A stretch of DNA of 37,223 bases from an uncultured Clostridia bacterium (GTDB lineage: Bacteria > Bacillota > Clostridia > RUG12999): contig CAMNSU010000015.1 of NCBI GenBank assembly GCA_946555455.1, positions 1 to 37,223 on the forward strand. Direction: 5' to 3'. The translations under genes and the position numbers were made by a program. Positions 16,343-23,892 of the stretch are shown in pieces. Numbering within the stretch: position 1 is the stretch's first letter; each line of letters opens with the position of its first letter. Below the pieces are notes generated by a model. It made no database searches. It worked only from the letters and a program-made list of their open reading frames with translations, and was not told where the DNA came from.

Positions 16343-17536
16343 GTGAAAAAATTGATTACGGTAGCCATATTGGCGGCAGTGGTGATTGGTTGCTGGAGCC
16401 TATATACCAATTTTACCGGCGGCAGCAAGACCACGGTGGTGGTAAGCGGCACCTATGAAGAAAGCGTGAACGCCAATGGGATTGTAATTCGCAAAGAATA
16501 TCCCATCACGGTGGACGCACAGGGAACGCTGCAAAGCAACGTAGCCAGCGGTACCAAAGTGACGCGGTGGGCGAATGTGGGATATTGGTATAAGGGAAAT
16601 GTAGACCCTAAAGTGAGCCAGGATTTGCAGGAGGTCAACGAACGCATTCACGAAATGAATATAGCGGAGACCAGCGACAGTTATGTGAGTCAGGACGCGA
16701 TGTTGATTGACAACCAAATCAGTGCGCTTTCGGAAGAAATTATCCGGTATACGAAGGAAGGGAACTTCACAAAAGTGGAGGAGACGAAGCGGCGTATCAA
16801 CAGCCTGATGGGCAGAAAAACGGCAGTCAGCGGCGGAAACAGCGCAATGTCCACATTGAAAAGCGAACTGGAAAATCAAAAGCAGCAGCTGGAAGCACAG
16901 CTTGGCAGCCAGCGGCAGAATTTGACCGCGCCGCATGGCGGCATATATTGCGACACAGTGGATGGTCTGGAAACGCAGCTCACTATGGAAAACAGCAATT
17001 CTCTCGGCGTATCCGATTTGGAGAATTTTCTCAAACAGGACAAGTTCACGGTGAACACCGGCGTTACGCCGTTTCCTGTTTGCAAAGTAGTGGATAACAG
17101 TGAATGGCAGACTGCCGTATTGGTATCTAAAAAAGATGCGCAGGATTTTCAGGTGGAACAAAAAGTCCGTCTGCGCATTACTGGTGATGAACATGAGGCT
17201 GTGGAAGCAAAGGTAAGCAGTATTTCAGCGGAGCAAAACGGAAAAAATGTCATTGTTGTTACCAGTTCCAAATATGTACCGGATATCTATACAAAACGCA
17301 GCGTGAATGTGGATATCATTAAAAAGGAATATTCCGGTCTGAAAGTGCCTTCAGAGGCTGTGGTGGAGCAAAACAGTGAAACTTTTGTATATATCAACAA
17401 GCTGGGCGTTGCGGAAAAACGACCGGTTAATGTGTTATATAAAGCGGAGGATATCGCCATCATCAAAGAGGACAATGTCAGAGAAGACGCGCTGTTGCTC
17501 TATGATGATGTAATAATAAATCCTGATTCGGTGTAA
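16343..17536 (+). CDS. HlyD-like membrane-anchored adaptor protein
   Basis: The protein has 397 residues. It has one N-terminal membrane anchor (VAILAAVVIGCWSLYT, about 6-22) and an outer part with a beta-rich segment (about 30-85). A helical coiled-coil region with many Glu/Lys/Gln (about 85-200) and further beta segments to the C-terminus follow. This is the general layout of HlyD/RND periplasmic adaptor-like proteins. No ABC, RND or outer-membrane partner is nearby; it lies between hfq and ylmE at the head of the SepF division cluster. I infer a cell-envelope role, perhaps linked to the division machinery rather than to export. The start follows GGAGGAATGCTTCC. Confidence 0.75.
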   Translation: MKKLITVAILAAVVIGCWSLYTNFTGGSKTTVVVSGTYEESVNANGIVIRKEYPITVDAQGTLQSNVASGTKVTRWANVGYWYKGNVDPKVSQDLQEVNERIHEMNIAETSDSYVSQDAMLIDNQISALSEEIIRYTKEGNFTKVEETKRRINSLMGRKTAVSGGNSAMSTLKSELENQKQQLEAQLGSQRQNLTAPHGGIYCDTVDGLETQLTMENSNSLGVSDLENFLKQDKFTVNTGVTPFPVCKVVDNSEWQTAVLVSKKDAQDFQVEQKVRLRITGDEHEAVEAKVSSISAEQNGKNVIVVTSSKYVPDIYTKRSVNVDIIKKEYSGLKVPSEAVVEQNSETFVYINKLGVAEKRPVNVLYKAEDIAIIKEDNVREDALLLYDDVIINPDSV

Positions 17537-17578
17537 GATAGAAAGAAAGTTCCTGAATAGAAAGGGAGTGATGCGGAG

Positions 17579-18268
17579 ATGGAAAGTGAAATGCAGGAGA
17601 GAATCGCTTCTGTCAGGCGGCGGATTGCACAGGCGGCGCAGCGTGCCGGACGCAGCGAAACGGATATAACGCTGATTGGCGTGAGTAAAACGAAACCGGC
17701 TGCACTTGTCAATGAGGCGCTGGCGTGCGGTATTACGGATATCGGTGAAAACCGTGTGCAGGAGCTTTTGGAAAAATTGCCGGCGCTGGAGGGAAAACCG
17801 CGTGTGCATTTGATTGGGCATTTGCAGACCAATAAAGTGAAACAGGTGATTGGAAAAACGACGTTGATTCATTCCGTGGATTCTCTAAAGCTGGCAAAGG
17901 AAATTTCCCGCCAATCGCTGGAAGCAGGAATGGTAAGCGATGTGCTGCTGCAAGTGAATATCGGCAGAGATGAAAACAAGTTTGGATTTTTGGCAGAAGA
18001 ACTGCCGGAGGCGCTGCAAGAAATCGCGCTGCTGGCAGGAATTCGGGTGCGAGGACTGATGACAGTGCCGCCGATAGAACAGGATTCTGCCAAAACAAGA
18101 GCACATTTTCAAAGTTTATACAAAGTTTTTATTGACATTCCGCAGATTTATGATAATATTAAAATGGAGTACTTATCTATGGGTATGAGCGGTGACTTTG
18201 AGATTGCCGTGGAAGAAGGCGCAAATTTAGTCCGGGTTGGCAGTGCAATTTTTGGCAGCCGGGCGTGA
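17579..18268 (+). CDS. ylmE: YggS/YlmE family PLP-binding protein
   Basis: This 229-residue single-domain TIM-barrel protein binds pyridoxal phosphate and helps PLP homeostasis; no catalytic reaction is established for the family. The PLP lysine is in IGVSKTKPA. Other signatures are DIGENRVQEL, LIGHLQTNK, HSVDSLKLA, RGLMTVPP and LSMGMSGDFEIAVEEG, then VRVGSAIFG. It heads the conserved ylmE-sepF-ylmG-ylmH-divIVA order of Firmicutes. The start at 17579 follows GGGAG 10 nt upstream; M5 at 17591 is a possible alternative. Confidence 0.93.
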   Translation: MESEMQERIASVRRRIAQAAQRAGRSETDITLIGVSKTKPAALVNEALACGITDIGENRVQELLEKLPALEGKPRVHLIGHLQTNKVKQVIGKTTLIHSVDSLKLAKEISRQSLEAGMVSDVLLQVNIGRDENKFGFLAEELPEALQEIALLAGIRVRGLMTVPPIEQDSAKTRAHFQSLYKVFIDIPQIYDNIKMEYLSMGMSGDFEIAVEEGANLVRVGSAIFGSRA

Positions 18269-18310
18269 GGGTTGCGTGCAAAAGAAAAAGATGCAGGAGG
18301 GGTATTAGGA

Positions 18311-18739
18311 ATGGGAAAAATTACATCTAAATTGTTGAACGCGATGGGATTTAGCGGTGAGGACGACGATTACGGATTTGAAGAAATGGATAGCACGGAA
18401 ATGTATCAGGAACCGCCGGTATTCACATCTTCCAAAAAAAACAAAGTCATTGACATCAATGCAACGACGCGGTTTAATGTGGTGATTATCCAACCGGATG
18501 ATTTCAATGAAGCAAAAGAAATTGCCGATCACCTCAAAGAACGCCGTCCTGTTGTGATTAATCTGGAATTGCTGGAAAAAGAAGTGGCGCACAAAGTGTT
18601 TGATTTTCTCAGCGGTGCAGTGTATGCGCTGGGCGGGTCAATTCAACGCGTCTCGAATCATATTTATCTGATTGCGCCGTATAATGTAAATATCATGGGC
18701 GATTTCAGAGATGAACTGAAAAACAAAGGGATTTTATAG
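18311..18739 (+). CDS. sepF: Cell division protein SepF
   Basis: SepF of 142 residues. An N-terminal amphipathic membrane-binding helix (MGKITSKLLNAMGF) is joined by an acidic linker (GEDDDYGFEEMD) to a globular domain from about residue 60. That domain carries RPVVINLELLEKEVAHKVFDF, GAVYALGGSIQRV and IYLIAPYN. SepF tethers FtsZ to the membrane and shapes the septum. I chose the ATG at 18311, preceded by AGGAGG; a TTG frame opening at 18272 would spoil the amphipathic start. It lies 42 bp after ylmE and 13 bp before ylmG. Confidence 0.95.
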   Translation: MGKITSKLLNAMGFSGEDDDYGFEEMDSTEMYQEPPVFTSSKKNKVIDINATTRFNVVIIQPDDFNEAKEIADHLKERRPVVINLELLEKEVAHKVFDFLSGAVYALGGSIQRVSNHIYLIAPYNVNIMGDFRDELKNKGIL

Positions 18740-18752
18740 GAGCGTGTAAAAA

Positions 18753-19055
18753 ATGGCTGTTCTCGCAACCGCGCTTGTGCGGTCACTCAGTGCTGTTATG
18801 AATATCATGACGCTGATGATTGTTGCACGGGCAGTGCTGTCCTGGGTGCCGATGGGCGTGGGCGGCGAATTTATGTACAAATTGAAAAATATGCTGTATC
18901 AATTGACGGAATTTTTAATTGCGCCGATTCGTTCACTTTTGAACCGCACGCCGCTGGGGAATATGCCAATTGATTTTTCGCCGGTGATTGCACTGTTTGC
19001 GATTCAAATTATCGGCTCTATTTTCATTCAAATCGTTATATTGGTTTTGATGTGA
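18753..19055 (+). CDS. ylmG: YggT/YlmG family membrane protein
   Basis: The 100-residue protein has two hydrophobic segments, about 8-32 (LVRSLSAVMNIMTLMIVARA) and about 74-99. Between them is the family signature LTEFLIAPIRSLLNR followed by IDFSPVIA. YggT proteins are small integral membrane proteins linked genetically to division and envelope biogenesis; their biochemistry is unresolved. The stop codon overlaps the next ATG as TGATG, so translation of ylmG and ylmH is probably coupled. Confidence 0.9.
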   Translation: MAVLATALVRSLSAVMNIMTLMIVARAVLSWVPMGVGGEFMYKLKNMLYQLTEFLIAPIRSLLNRTPLGNMPIDFSPVIALFAIQIIGSIFIQIVILVLM

Positions 19056-19798
19056 TGGAACAGGAAAAATTGTTTTTAGCGAAAATAGAAGATGATATCC
19101 GACGGGCGGTAGATGGAAATTATACCGTGACAACGTGGTTTTTAACGCCGGAAGAACAAGTGCTGGCGAAAGACTTTGCCCGCGGCAAAGTGCAATTGTT
19201 TGAAAGCGGCGGTTATGCGGAGGCAGAACGGCGCATTTTGGCGTTTTGTCCCGACTACATAGAAAGCGCCGCGGAAGTGGAGTTTGGCATTGGCGTTGTA
19301 CGCATTCGGTCAAAGCAGGAACAGCTTCCGCACCGCAGCGTGATGGGGGCGGTTCTGTCGCTTGGCATCAGACGGGAAACAGTCGGAGATATTGCGCCGG
19401 ACGAAGAAGGCGCATGGGTGTTTTGTACTGCTGAAATGGCGGAATATATCTGCCGCAATTTGGATAAAATAGGGAGGGTTCCGGTCACTTGCGAGCAGGT
19501 GCCGCTGGCGCAGGCGGCTATACCGCCGCGCGTGTTTGAGCACATGGAAATCGGCGTTGCGTCTTTGCGGCTGGATGCGTTTGTTGCGGCTGTGATGCGC
19601 CAGTCACGCGGACGAGCCGTGGAGGTTATCAGCGCGGGAGATGTTTCTTTAAACCACCGCGAAGCGAAGGATACAGCGCAGAAAATCAAAGAAGGAGATA
19701 TCTTGTCTGTGCGCCGAAACGGGAAGTATGTAGTAGAGCGCATTTTAGGACAAACGAAAAAAGGAAGACTCAAGGTATTGGTAAAACAATATCGGTAA
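19055..19798 (+). CDS. ylmH: YlmH-type RNA-binding protein with S4 domain
   Basis: The protein has 247 residues with a C-terminal S4 RNA-binding domain (about 175-245: LRLDAFVAAVMRQSRGRAVE, ISAGDVSLNHREA, KEGDILSVRRNGKY). The N-terminal part carries the YlmH family pattern LTPEEQVLAKDFA. Family members bind ribosomal or peptidyl-tRNA-containing complexes, and a role in ribosome quality control has been described in Bacillus. I place the start at the ATG overlapping the ylmG stop; a GTG 3 nt upstream is equally in frame. Confidence 0.92.
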   Translation: MEQEKLFLAKIEDDIRRAVDGNYTVTTWFLTPEEQVLAKDFARGKVQLFESGGYAEAERRILAFCPDYIESAAEVEFGIGVVRIRSKQEQLPHRSVMGAVLSLGIRRETVGDIAPDEEGAWVFCTAEMAEYICRNLDKIGRVPVTCEQVPLAQAAIPPRVFEHMEIGVASLRLDAFVAAVMRQSRGRAVEVISAGDVSLNHREAKDTAQKIKEGDILSVRRNGKYVVERILGQTKKGRLKVLVKQYR

Positions 19799-19800
19799 AT

Positions 19801-19853
19801 AAGGCAGGTTCAGCCGTGTGACATGCCGGAAGACAGGGCTGAGACTGCCTTTT
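19801..19853 (+). terminator. Hairpin between ylmH and divIVA, weak terminator or attenuator
   Basis: AAGGCA (19801-19806) and TCAGCC (19810-19815) pair with GGCTGA (19837-19842) and TGCCTT (19846-19851), ending in a run of only four Ts. It could partly terminate or process the transcript before divIVA. Confidence 0.5.
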
Positions 19854-19884
19854 GCAGGATAACAGAAGAAGGGATGGAGGAAGT

Positions 19885-20595
19885 ATGCTGTCGCCACTGG
19901 ACATTGAAATGAAGGAATTTAAGAAAAATTTAGGCGGATATAACAAAGAAGATGTAGATGAGTTTATGCGTATCCTCTTACAGGACTACAAAGAACTTTA
20001 TATGGAAAATGTTTCCATGAAAGACAAACTCGGTACACTCACAACAGCCGTCAGCCGCTATAAATCTATGGAGGACGTGATGCAAAACACCTTGATAGTG
20101 GCGCAGAGTACCAGCGATGAGGTGAAAAAAACAGCAAACGCCAAAGCGCAGACCATTATTGAGGAAGCGGAAACCAAGGCACGGGAACTTCTGATGGACA
20201 GCAAACACCAGTTATCCCAGATTAATATGGAATTGGAACAAATGAAGATGGTGATGGCGGGCTACAAAAACCAAATGCGTTCCATTTTGCAGTCGGGACT
20301 GGAAATGATTGAAAAGATACCGGAAGCGAATCCGAAAGTGCTGCCGCAGGCAGAACCGGCGTCGCCGCAATTCACGCCGCAGCCGGAGCAGGCGCAAACC
20401 TATCATGCCGCGCCGCAGAGCAACGCGGACGGAGTGGCAGGAAATGTGGTACAGCAGCCATATGCACCGCCGGCAGCGTCTTTTGAACCGGCAGAATCGG
20501 AAGAAATGCGTCTGCGCAGAGAGGAAACCATGCTGCATATCCGGCAGGCAATGGAGCAGCAGATGAGCGCAGAGAATATACAGGAAGAAGATTAA
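19885..20595 (+). CDS. divIVA: DivIVA domain cell division/polarity protein
   Basis: The protein has 236 residues. The N-terminal membrane-binding DivIVA domain reads SPLDIEMKEFKKNLGGYNKE then DVDEFMRILLQDYKELY. A long coiled coil runs from about 30 to 150. A proline/glutamine-rich stretch (about 150-205) and a charged C-terminal helix (EEMRLRREETMLHIRQAMEQ) follow. DivIVA proteins mark curved membrane at poles and septa and organise growth or division. I chose the ATG at 19885 directly after GGAGG; the frame opens at 19852 inside the preceding hairpin. It is the last member of the ylm cluster before ileS. Confidence 0.94.
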   Translation: MLSPLDIEMKEFKKNLGGYNKEDVDEFMRILLQDYKELYMENVSMKDKLGTLTTAVSRYKSMEDVMQNTLIVAQSTSDEVKKTANAKAQTIIEEAETKARELLMDSKHQLSQINMELEQMKMVMAGYKNQMRSILQSGLEMIEKIPEANPKVLPQAEPASPQFTPQPEQAQTYHAAPQSNADGVAGNVVQQPYAPPAASFEPAESEEMRLRREETMLHIRQAMEQQMSAENIQEED

Positions 20596-20614
20596 TTTAC
20601 CAATTTTGATATAG

Positions 20615-20665
20615 AAAAATGAAGGTATCGCTGTTATGTGACAAAATGTATACTGCTTCATTTTT
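20615..20665 (+). terminator. Hairpin with U-tract after divIVA
   Basis: AAAAATGAAG (20615-20624) pairs with CTTCATTTTT (20656-20665). Just inside, GTAT (20625-20628) pairs with ATAC (20650-20653). The T-run closes the stem. It may terminate the divIVA transcript or form the first arm of the ileS leader. The stem is AU-rich, so its strength is unsure. Confidence 0.5.
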
Positions 20666-20736
20666 CGGTGGGACAATCCACGCGAAAACTGTTGAATGAC
20701 GGCGCAAGGCGCCTTATTGAAGGAGCGATAGAGAAA
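20666..20736 (+). promoter_or_regulatory. Structured ileS leader, not a recognisable T-box
   Basis: After the AU-rich hairpin, GTGG (20668-20671) can pair with CCAC around GACAAT. GGCGC (20701-20705) pairs with GCGCC (20709-20713) just before the AAGGAG site (20720-20725) of ileS. The element CGGTGGGACAATCCACGCG recalls the T-box consensus but lacks its UGGU acceptor-pairing core, and the leader is too short for stem I. The function is unknown. Confidence 0.35.
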
Positions 20737-23526
20737 ATGGACTATGGGAAAACACTGAATTTGCCGAAAACGGATTTTTCCATGCGGGCAAATTTGCCGG
20801 TGAAAGAGCCGGAAACATTAAAAAAATGGGAAGCAGAACGTTTATATGACGGATTGATGGAGAAAAATGCAGGGAAACCGGTTTTCGTTTTGCATGACGG
20901 ACCGCCCTATGCCAATGGAGACATTCATTTGGGGCATACCATGAACAAAATTCTGAAAGATTTGATTGTCCGTTATAAAAATATGAGCGGATTCCGTGCA
21001 CCGTATGTGCCCGGCTGGGATACGCATGGACTGCCGATTGAAAAACAGGCAATGAAAGCACTCGGTATCACGCCGCACGAAGCGGGAGTATCCAAATTCC
21101 GTCAGAAATGCGGCGAATTTGCGGACAAATATGTGAATAACCAGCGCGAACAGTTCAAACGGCTGGGCGTGATTGGCGATTGGGAACATCCCTATTTGAC
21201 CAAACAACCGGAGTTTGAAGCAAAACAAATTGAAATGTTTGGTGAAATGGCGAAAAAAGGGTTTATCTATAAAGGTCTGAAACCGGTTTATTGGTGCGCA
21301 GACTGCCAGACAGCGCTTGCGGAAGCGGAAATTGAGTATCAGGACGACGATACCGTTTCCATCTATGTAAAATTTAAGGTGACAGACGACAAAGGACTGT
21401 TTGCAGATATCAAGGAAGAGGTATATTTTGTTATTTGGACAACGACGACATGGACGCTTCCTGCGAACATGGCAGTGTGTCTGAATGAAAATTTTGAATA
21501 CAGTCTTGTGAAAAACGGTGACGAGGCATATGTCATTGCCAGCGACTTGGTGGATGAAGTGTGCAAGACGGCAGGCATTGCAGATTACAGTGTTATCAAA
21601 ACAGTGCAGGGCAGCGAACTGGAATACATGACGTGCCAGCATCCGTTCCTGCCGCGTCAGTCGCTTGTGATTTTGGGCGACCATGTCACCTTGGAAGCCG
21701 GTACCGGTTGTGTACATACAGCGCCGGGACATGGTATGGAAGACTTTGACGTTTGCCAGAAATATGATAACATTGAAACGGTTGTGCCGGTGGACGCAAA
21801 GGGATATTTGACGGAAGAAGCGGGACCGTTTGCGGGACTGTTCTATGAAAAAGCGAACGGCGCAATTTTGGAACGGCTGGAAGCGGACGGCACCTTGCTT
21901 GCCAAAGCGCATATTTCGCACTCCTATCCGCACTGCTGGAGATGTAAAGAACCGATTATCTACCGCGCGACAGAGCAGTGGTTTGCTTCCGTAAAAGGAT
22001 TCAAGGAAGAAGCGCTGCGCGAAATTGAAAAAGTGGAATGGCTGCCTGCATGGGGCGAAGAACGCATCAAAAACATGGTACAAGACCGCAATGACTGGTG
22101 TATCTCCCGACAGCGTGTTTGGGGTGTGCCGATTCCGATTTTCTATTGTAAAGACTGCGGCAAAGAACTGATTACAGACGAAACCATTCAAAAAGTGGCG
22201 GATTTGTTCCGAGAAAAAGGGTCGAATGCGTGGTTTGAAATGACGGCGGAAGAAATTCTGGGCAGTGATTTTGTTTGCGAATGCGGCTGCAAAGAACTGA
22301 CAAAAGAAACAGATATCATGGACGTTTGGTTTGATTCCGGTTCTTCTAACGGCGCAGTATTGCAGCAGCGGGAAGATTTGCAGTGGCCGGCGGATTTATA
22401 TTTGGAAGGAAACGACCAGTACCGCGGCTGGTTCCAGTCATCACTGCTGGTTAGCGTTGCGAACACAGGAAAAGCACCTTATAAAAGCGTTCTCACGCAT
22501 GGTATGCTGATTGACTTGGAAGGGAACAAAATGTCCAAATCCAAAGGCAACGGTATTGACCCGCAGGACGTTATCAAAAAATACGGCGCGGATATTTTGC
22601 GCATGTGGATTGCGTCGGCAGACTACCGCAGCGACGTGAAAATTTCAAACGATATTTTGAAACAGTTGTCAGAAGGATATCGCAAGATTCGTAATACAGC
22701 GCGGTATATTTTGGGGAACATCAGCGATTTCAATCCGGAAACGGATATGGTTCCTTATGAAAAAATGGAGGAACTGGACCAGTGGGCGCTGCTGAAACTG
22801 AACCATTTGGTGGAACGCACACGCACAGGATATGATAATTACGAATTCCATGTGGTATATCATTCACTGCACAATTTCTGTGTCGTGGATTTGAGTAACT
22901 TTTATTTGGATATCATCAAAGACCGGTTGTATACAGAAAAAGCGGACAGCCAGAGCCGCCGCAGCGGACAGACGGCAATGTATTTGATTCTGGACGCGCT
23001 GGTGCGCATTATGTCGCCGATATTGGCGTTCACGTCGGAGGAAATCTGGGCGGCGATGCCGCACCGCAACGGAGACGATTTAACGTCTATTCTGTATAAC
23101 GATATGCCGGAGAAAAACGACCAATATGTGAATGAGCCGCTGGAACAGAAATATGATAAATTGCTAGATGTCAGAAGCGACGTGGCAAAAGCGCTGGAAA
23201 GTGCGCGAAATGAAAAAGTGATTGGTTCTTCGCTTGCGGCAAAAGTAAGCATTACGGCAAATGGCGAAATGGCACAGTTCCTGAAAGCAAACGAAGATAT
23301 TCTTCCCATGATTTTCATTGCTTCTCAGGTGGAACTGACGGAAGGCGAACCGGAAGAAAAGAGCGAATTGACCGGTATCGGCGTCAAAGTGCAGCCGGCG
23401 GAAGGTGAAAAATGCCAGCGTTGCTGGATGTTCACGGATTCTGTAGGAAGCCATGGCGACCATCCGGAACTATGCGACCGCTGTGCAGAGGTTGTGGCAG
23501 ACATGGATTTGAGTGAGCAGGCATAA
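20737..23526 (+). CDS. ileS: Isoleucyl-tRNA synthetase
   Basis: This is a class I synthetase of 929 residues that charges tRNA-Ile and edits valine. The HIGH-type motif is HLGH (64-67) in PPYANGDIHLGHT. KMSKS lies at 598-602 in GNKMSKSKGNGIDP. The editing domain lies between them (TTTTWTLPANMAV and HTAPGHG). A C-terminal zinc site has CQRCWMF and CDRC, as in bacterial IleRS. I chose the ATG at 20737, preceded by AAGGAG and giving the family N-terminus MDYGKTLNLPKTDFSMRANL; the open frame from 20638 has no such support. It is the last gene of the run begun at miaB. Confidence 0.97.
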   Translation: MDYGKTLNLPKTDFSMRANLPVKEPETLKKWEAERLYDGLMEKNAGKPVFVLHDGPPYANGDIHLGHTMNKILKDLIVRYKNMSGFRAPYVPGWDTHGLPIEKQAMKALGITPHEAGVSKFRQKCGEFADKYVNNQREQFKRLGVIGDWEHPYLTKQPEFEAKQIEMFGEMAKKGFIYKGLKPVYWCADCQTALAEAEIEYQDDDTVSIYVKFKVTDDKGLFADIKEEVYFVIWTTTTWTLPANMAVCLNENFEYSLVKNGDEAYVIASDLVDEVCKTAGIADYSVIKTVQGSELEYMTCQHPFLPRQSLVILGDHVTLEAGTGCVHTAPGHGMEDFDVCQKYDNIETVVPVDAKGYLTEEAGPFAGLFYEKANGAILERLEADGTLLAKAHISHSYPHCWRCKEPIIYRATEQWFASVKGFKEEALREIEKVEWLPAWGEERIKNMVQDRNDWCISRQRVWGVPIPIFYCKDCGKELITDETIQKVADLFREKGSNAWFEMTAEEILGSDFVCECGCKELTKETDIMDVWFDSGSSNGAVLQQREDLQWPADLYLEGNDQYRGWFQSSLLVSVANTGKAPYKSVLTHGMLIDLEGNKMSKSKGNGIDPQDVIKKYGADILRMWIASADYRSDVKISNDILKQLSEGYRKIRNTARYILGNISDFNPETDMVPYEKMEELDQWALLKLNHLVERTRTGYDNYEFHVVYHSLHNFCVVDLSNFYLDIIKDRLYTEKADSQSRRSGQTAMYLILDALVRIMSPILAFTSEEIWAAMPHRNGDDLTSILYNDMPEKNDQYVNEPLEQKYDKLLDVRSDVAKALESARNEKVIGSSLAAKVSITANGEMAQFLKANEDILPMIFIASQVELTEGEPEEKSELTGIGVKVQPAEGEKCQRCWMFTDSVGSHGDHPELCDRCAEVVADMDLSEQA

Positions 23527-23592
23527 GATTCGACTTTTGTTTGCCGAAACAGCGGAAGCATTTCTGAGTGAAAGAAAATATGTGATATGAAA

Positions 23593-23637
23593 ACAAGACC
23601 TTTTGCTGTAGAGTTTTCTACAAGCAGGAGGTCTTGT
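23593..23637. repeat. Large imperfect hairpin downstream of ileS
   Basis: ACAAGACCT (23593-23601) pairs with AGGTCTTGT (23629-23637). Inside, TGCT and GTAGA (23604-23612) pair with TCTAC and AGCA (23617-23626) across a GTTT loop, with one bulged A. No T-run follows on the plus strand, but on the minus strand the stem is followed by TTTTC. It could block RNA decay at the ileS 3' end or be a small dispersed palindrome. Confidence 0.5.
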
Positions 23638-23892
23638 AATATTAAAAAATGAATTGGCTGCTTGAACGGCAGAAATAATAAAAATAATAACTCGTACATA
23701 AATGGGAGAATGTCAGGCGAAACATCTAAAGAAGTCTGCACTATCATTTTAACGGAAAGTATGATAGGAAAAATATGCAGGCTGCGATTACAATATGCTG
23801 TTTGAAAAGCTGGAAATTGTGCCGTCTCAAGAAAAAATTCGGTACTATATTTTATTAGACGAGTTGTTTTGAAAAAGAAAGGTTTAAATATC
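23638..23892 (+). other. AT-rich gap, possible decayed reading frame before the MATE gene
   Basis: No intact gene is visible. One frame reads ETSKEVCTIILTESMIGKIC and stops near 23805. A second register then reads MLFEKLEIVPSQEKIRYY and ends in LLDELF at a TGA (23795-23872). The joint would fit a small gene broken by a frameshift, but I recognise no family, and chance is possible in AT-rich DNA. An AAAGG site for the next gene lies at 23878-23882. Confidence 0.25.

Noticed and set aside
20596-20736. Canonical T-box in front of ileS
   Set aside because: There is no stem I or specifier loop in the space available, and the core lacks the UGGU needed to pair with tRNA-Ile. Kept only as an unknown leader.
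20842-22191. 449-codon minus-strand frame opposite ileS
   Set aside because: Antisense shadow of a highly conserved gene, with no known domain and no ribosome-binding site.
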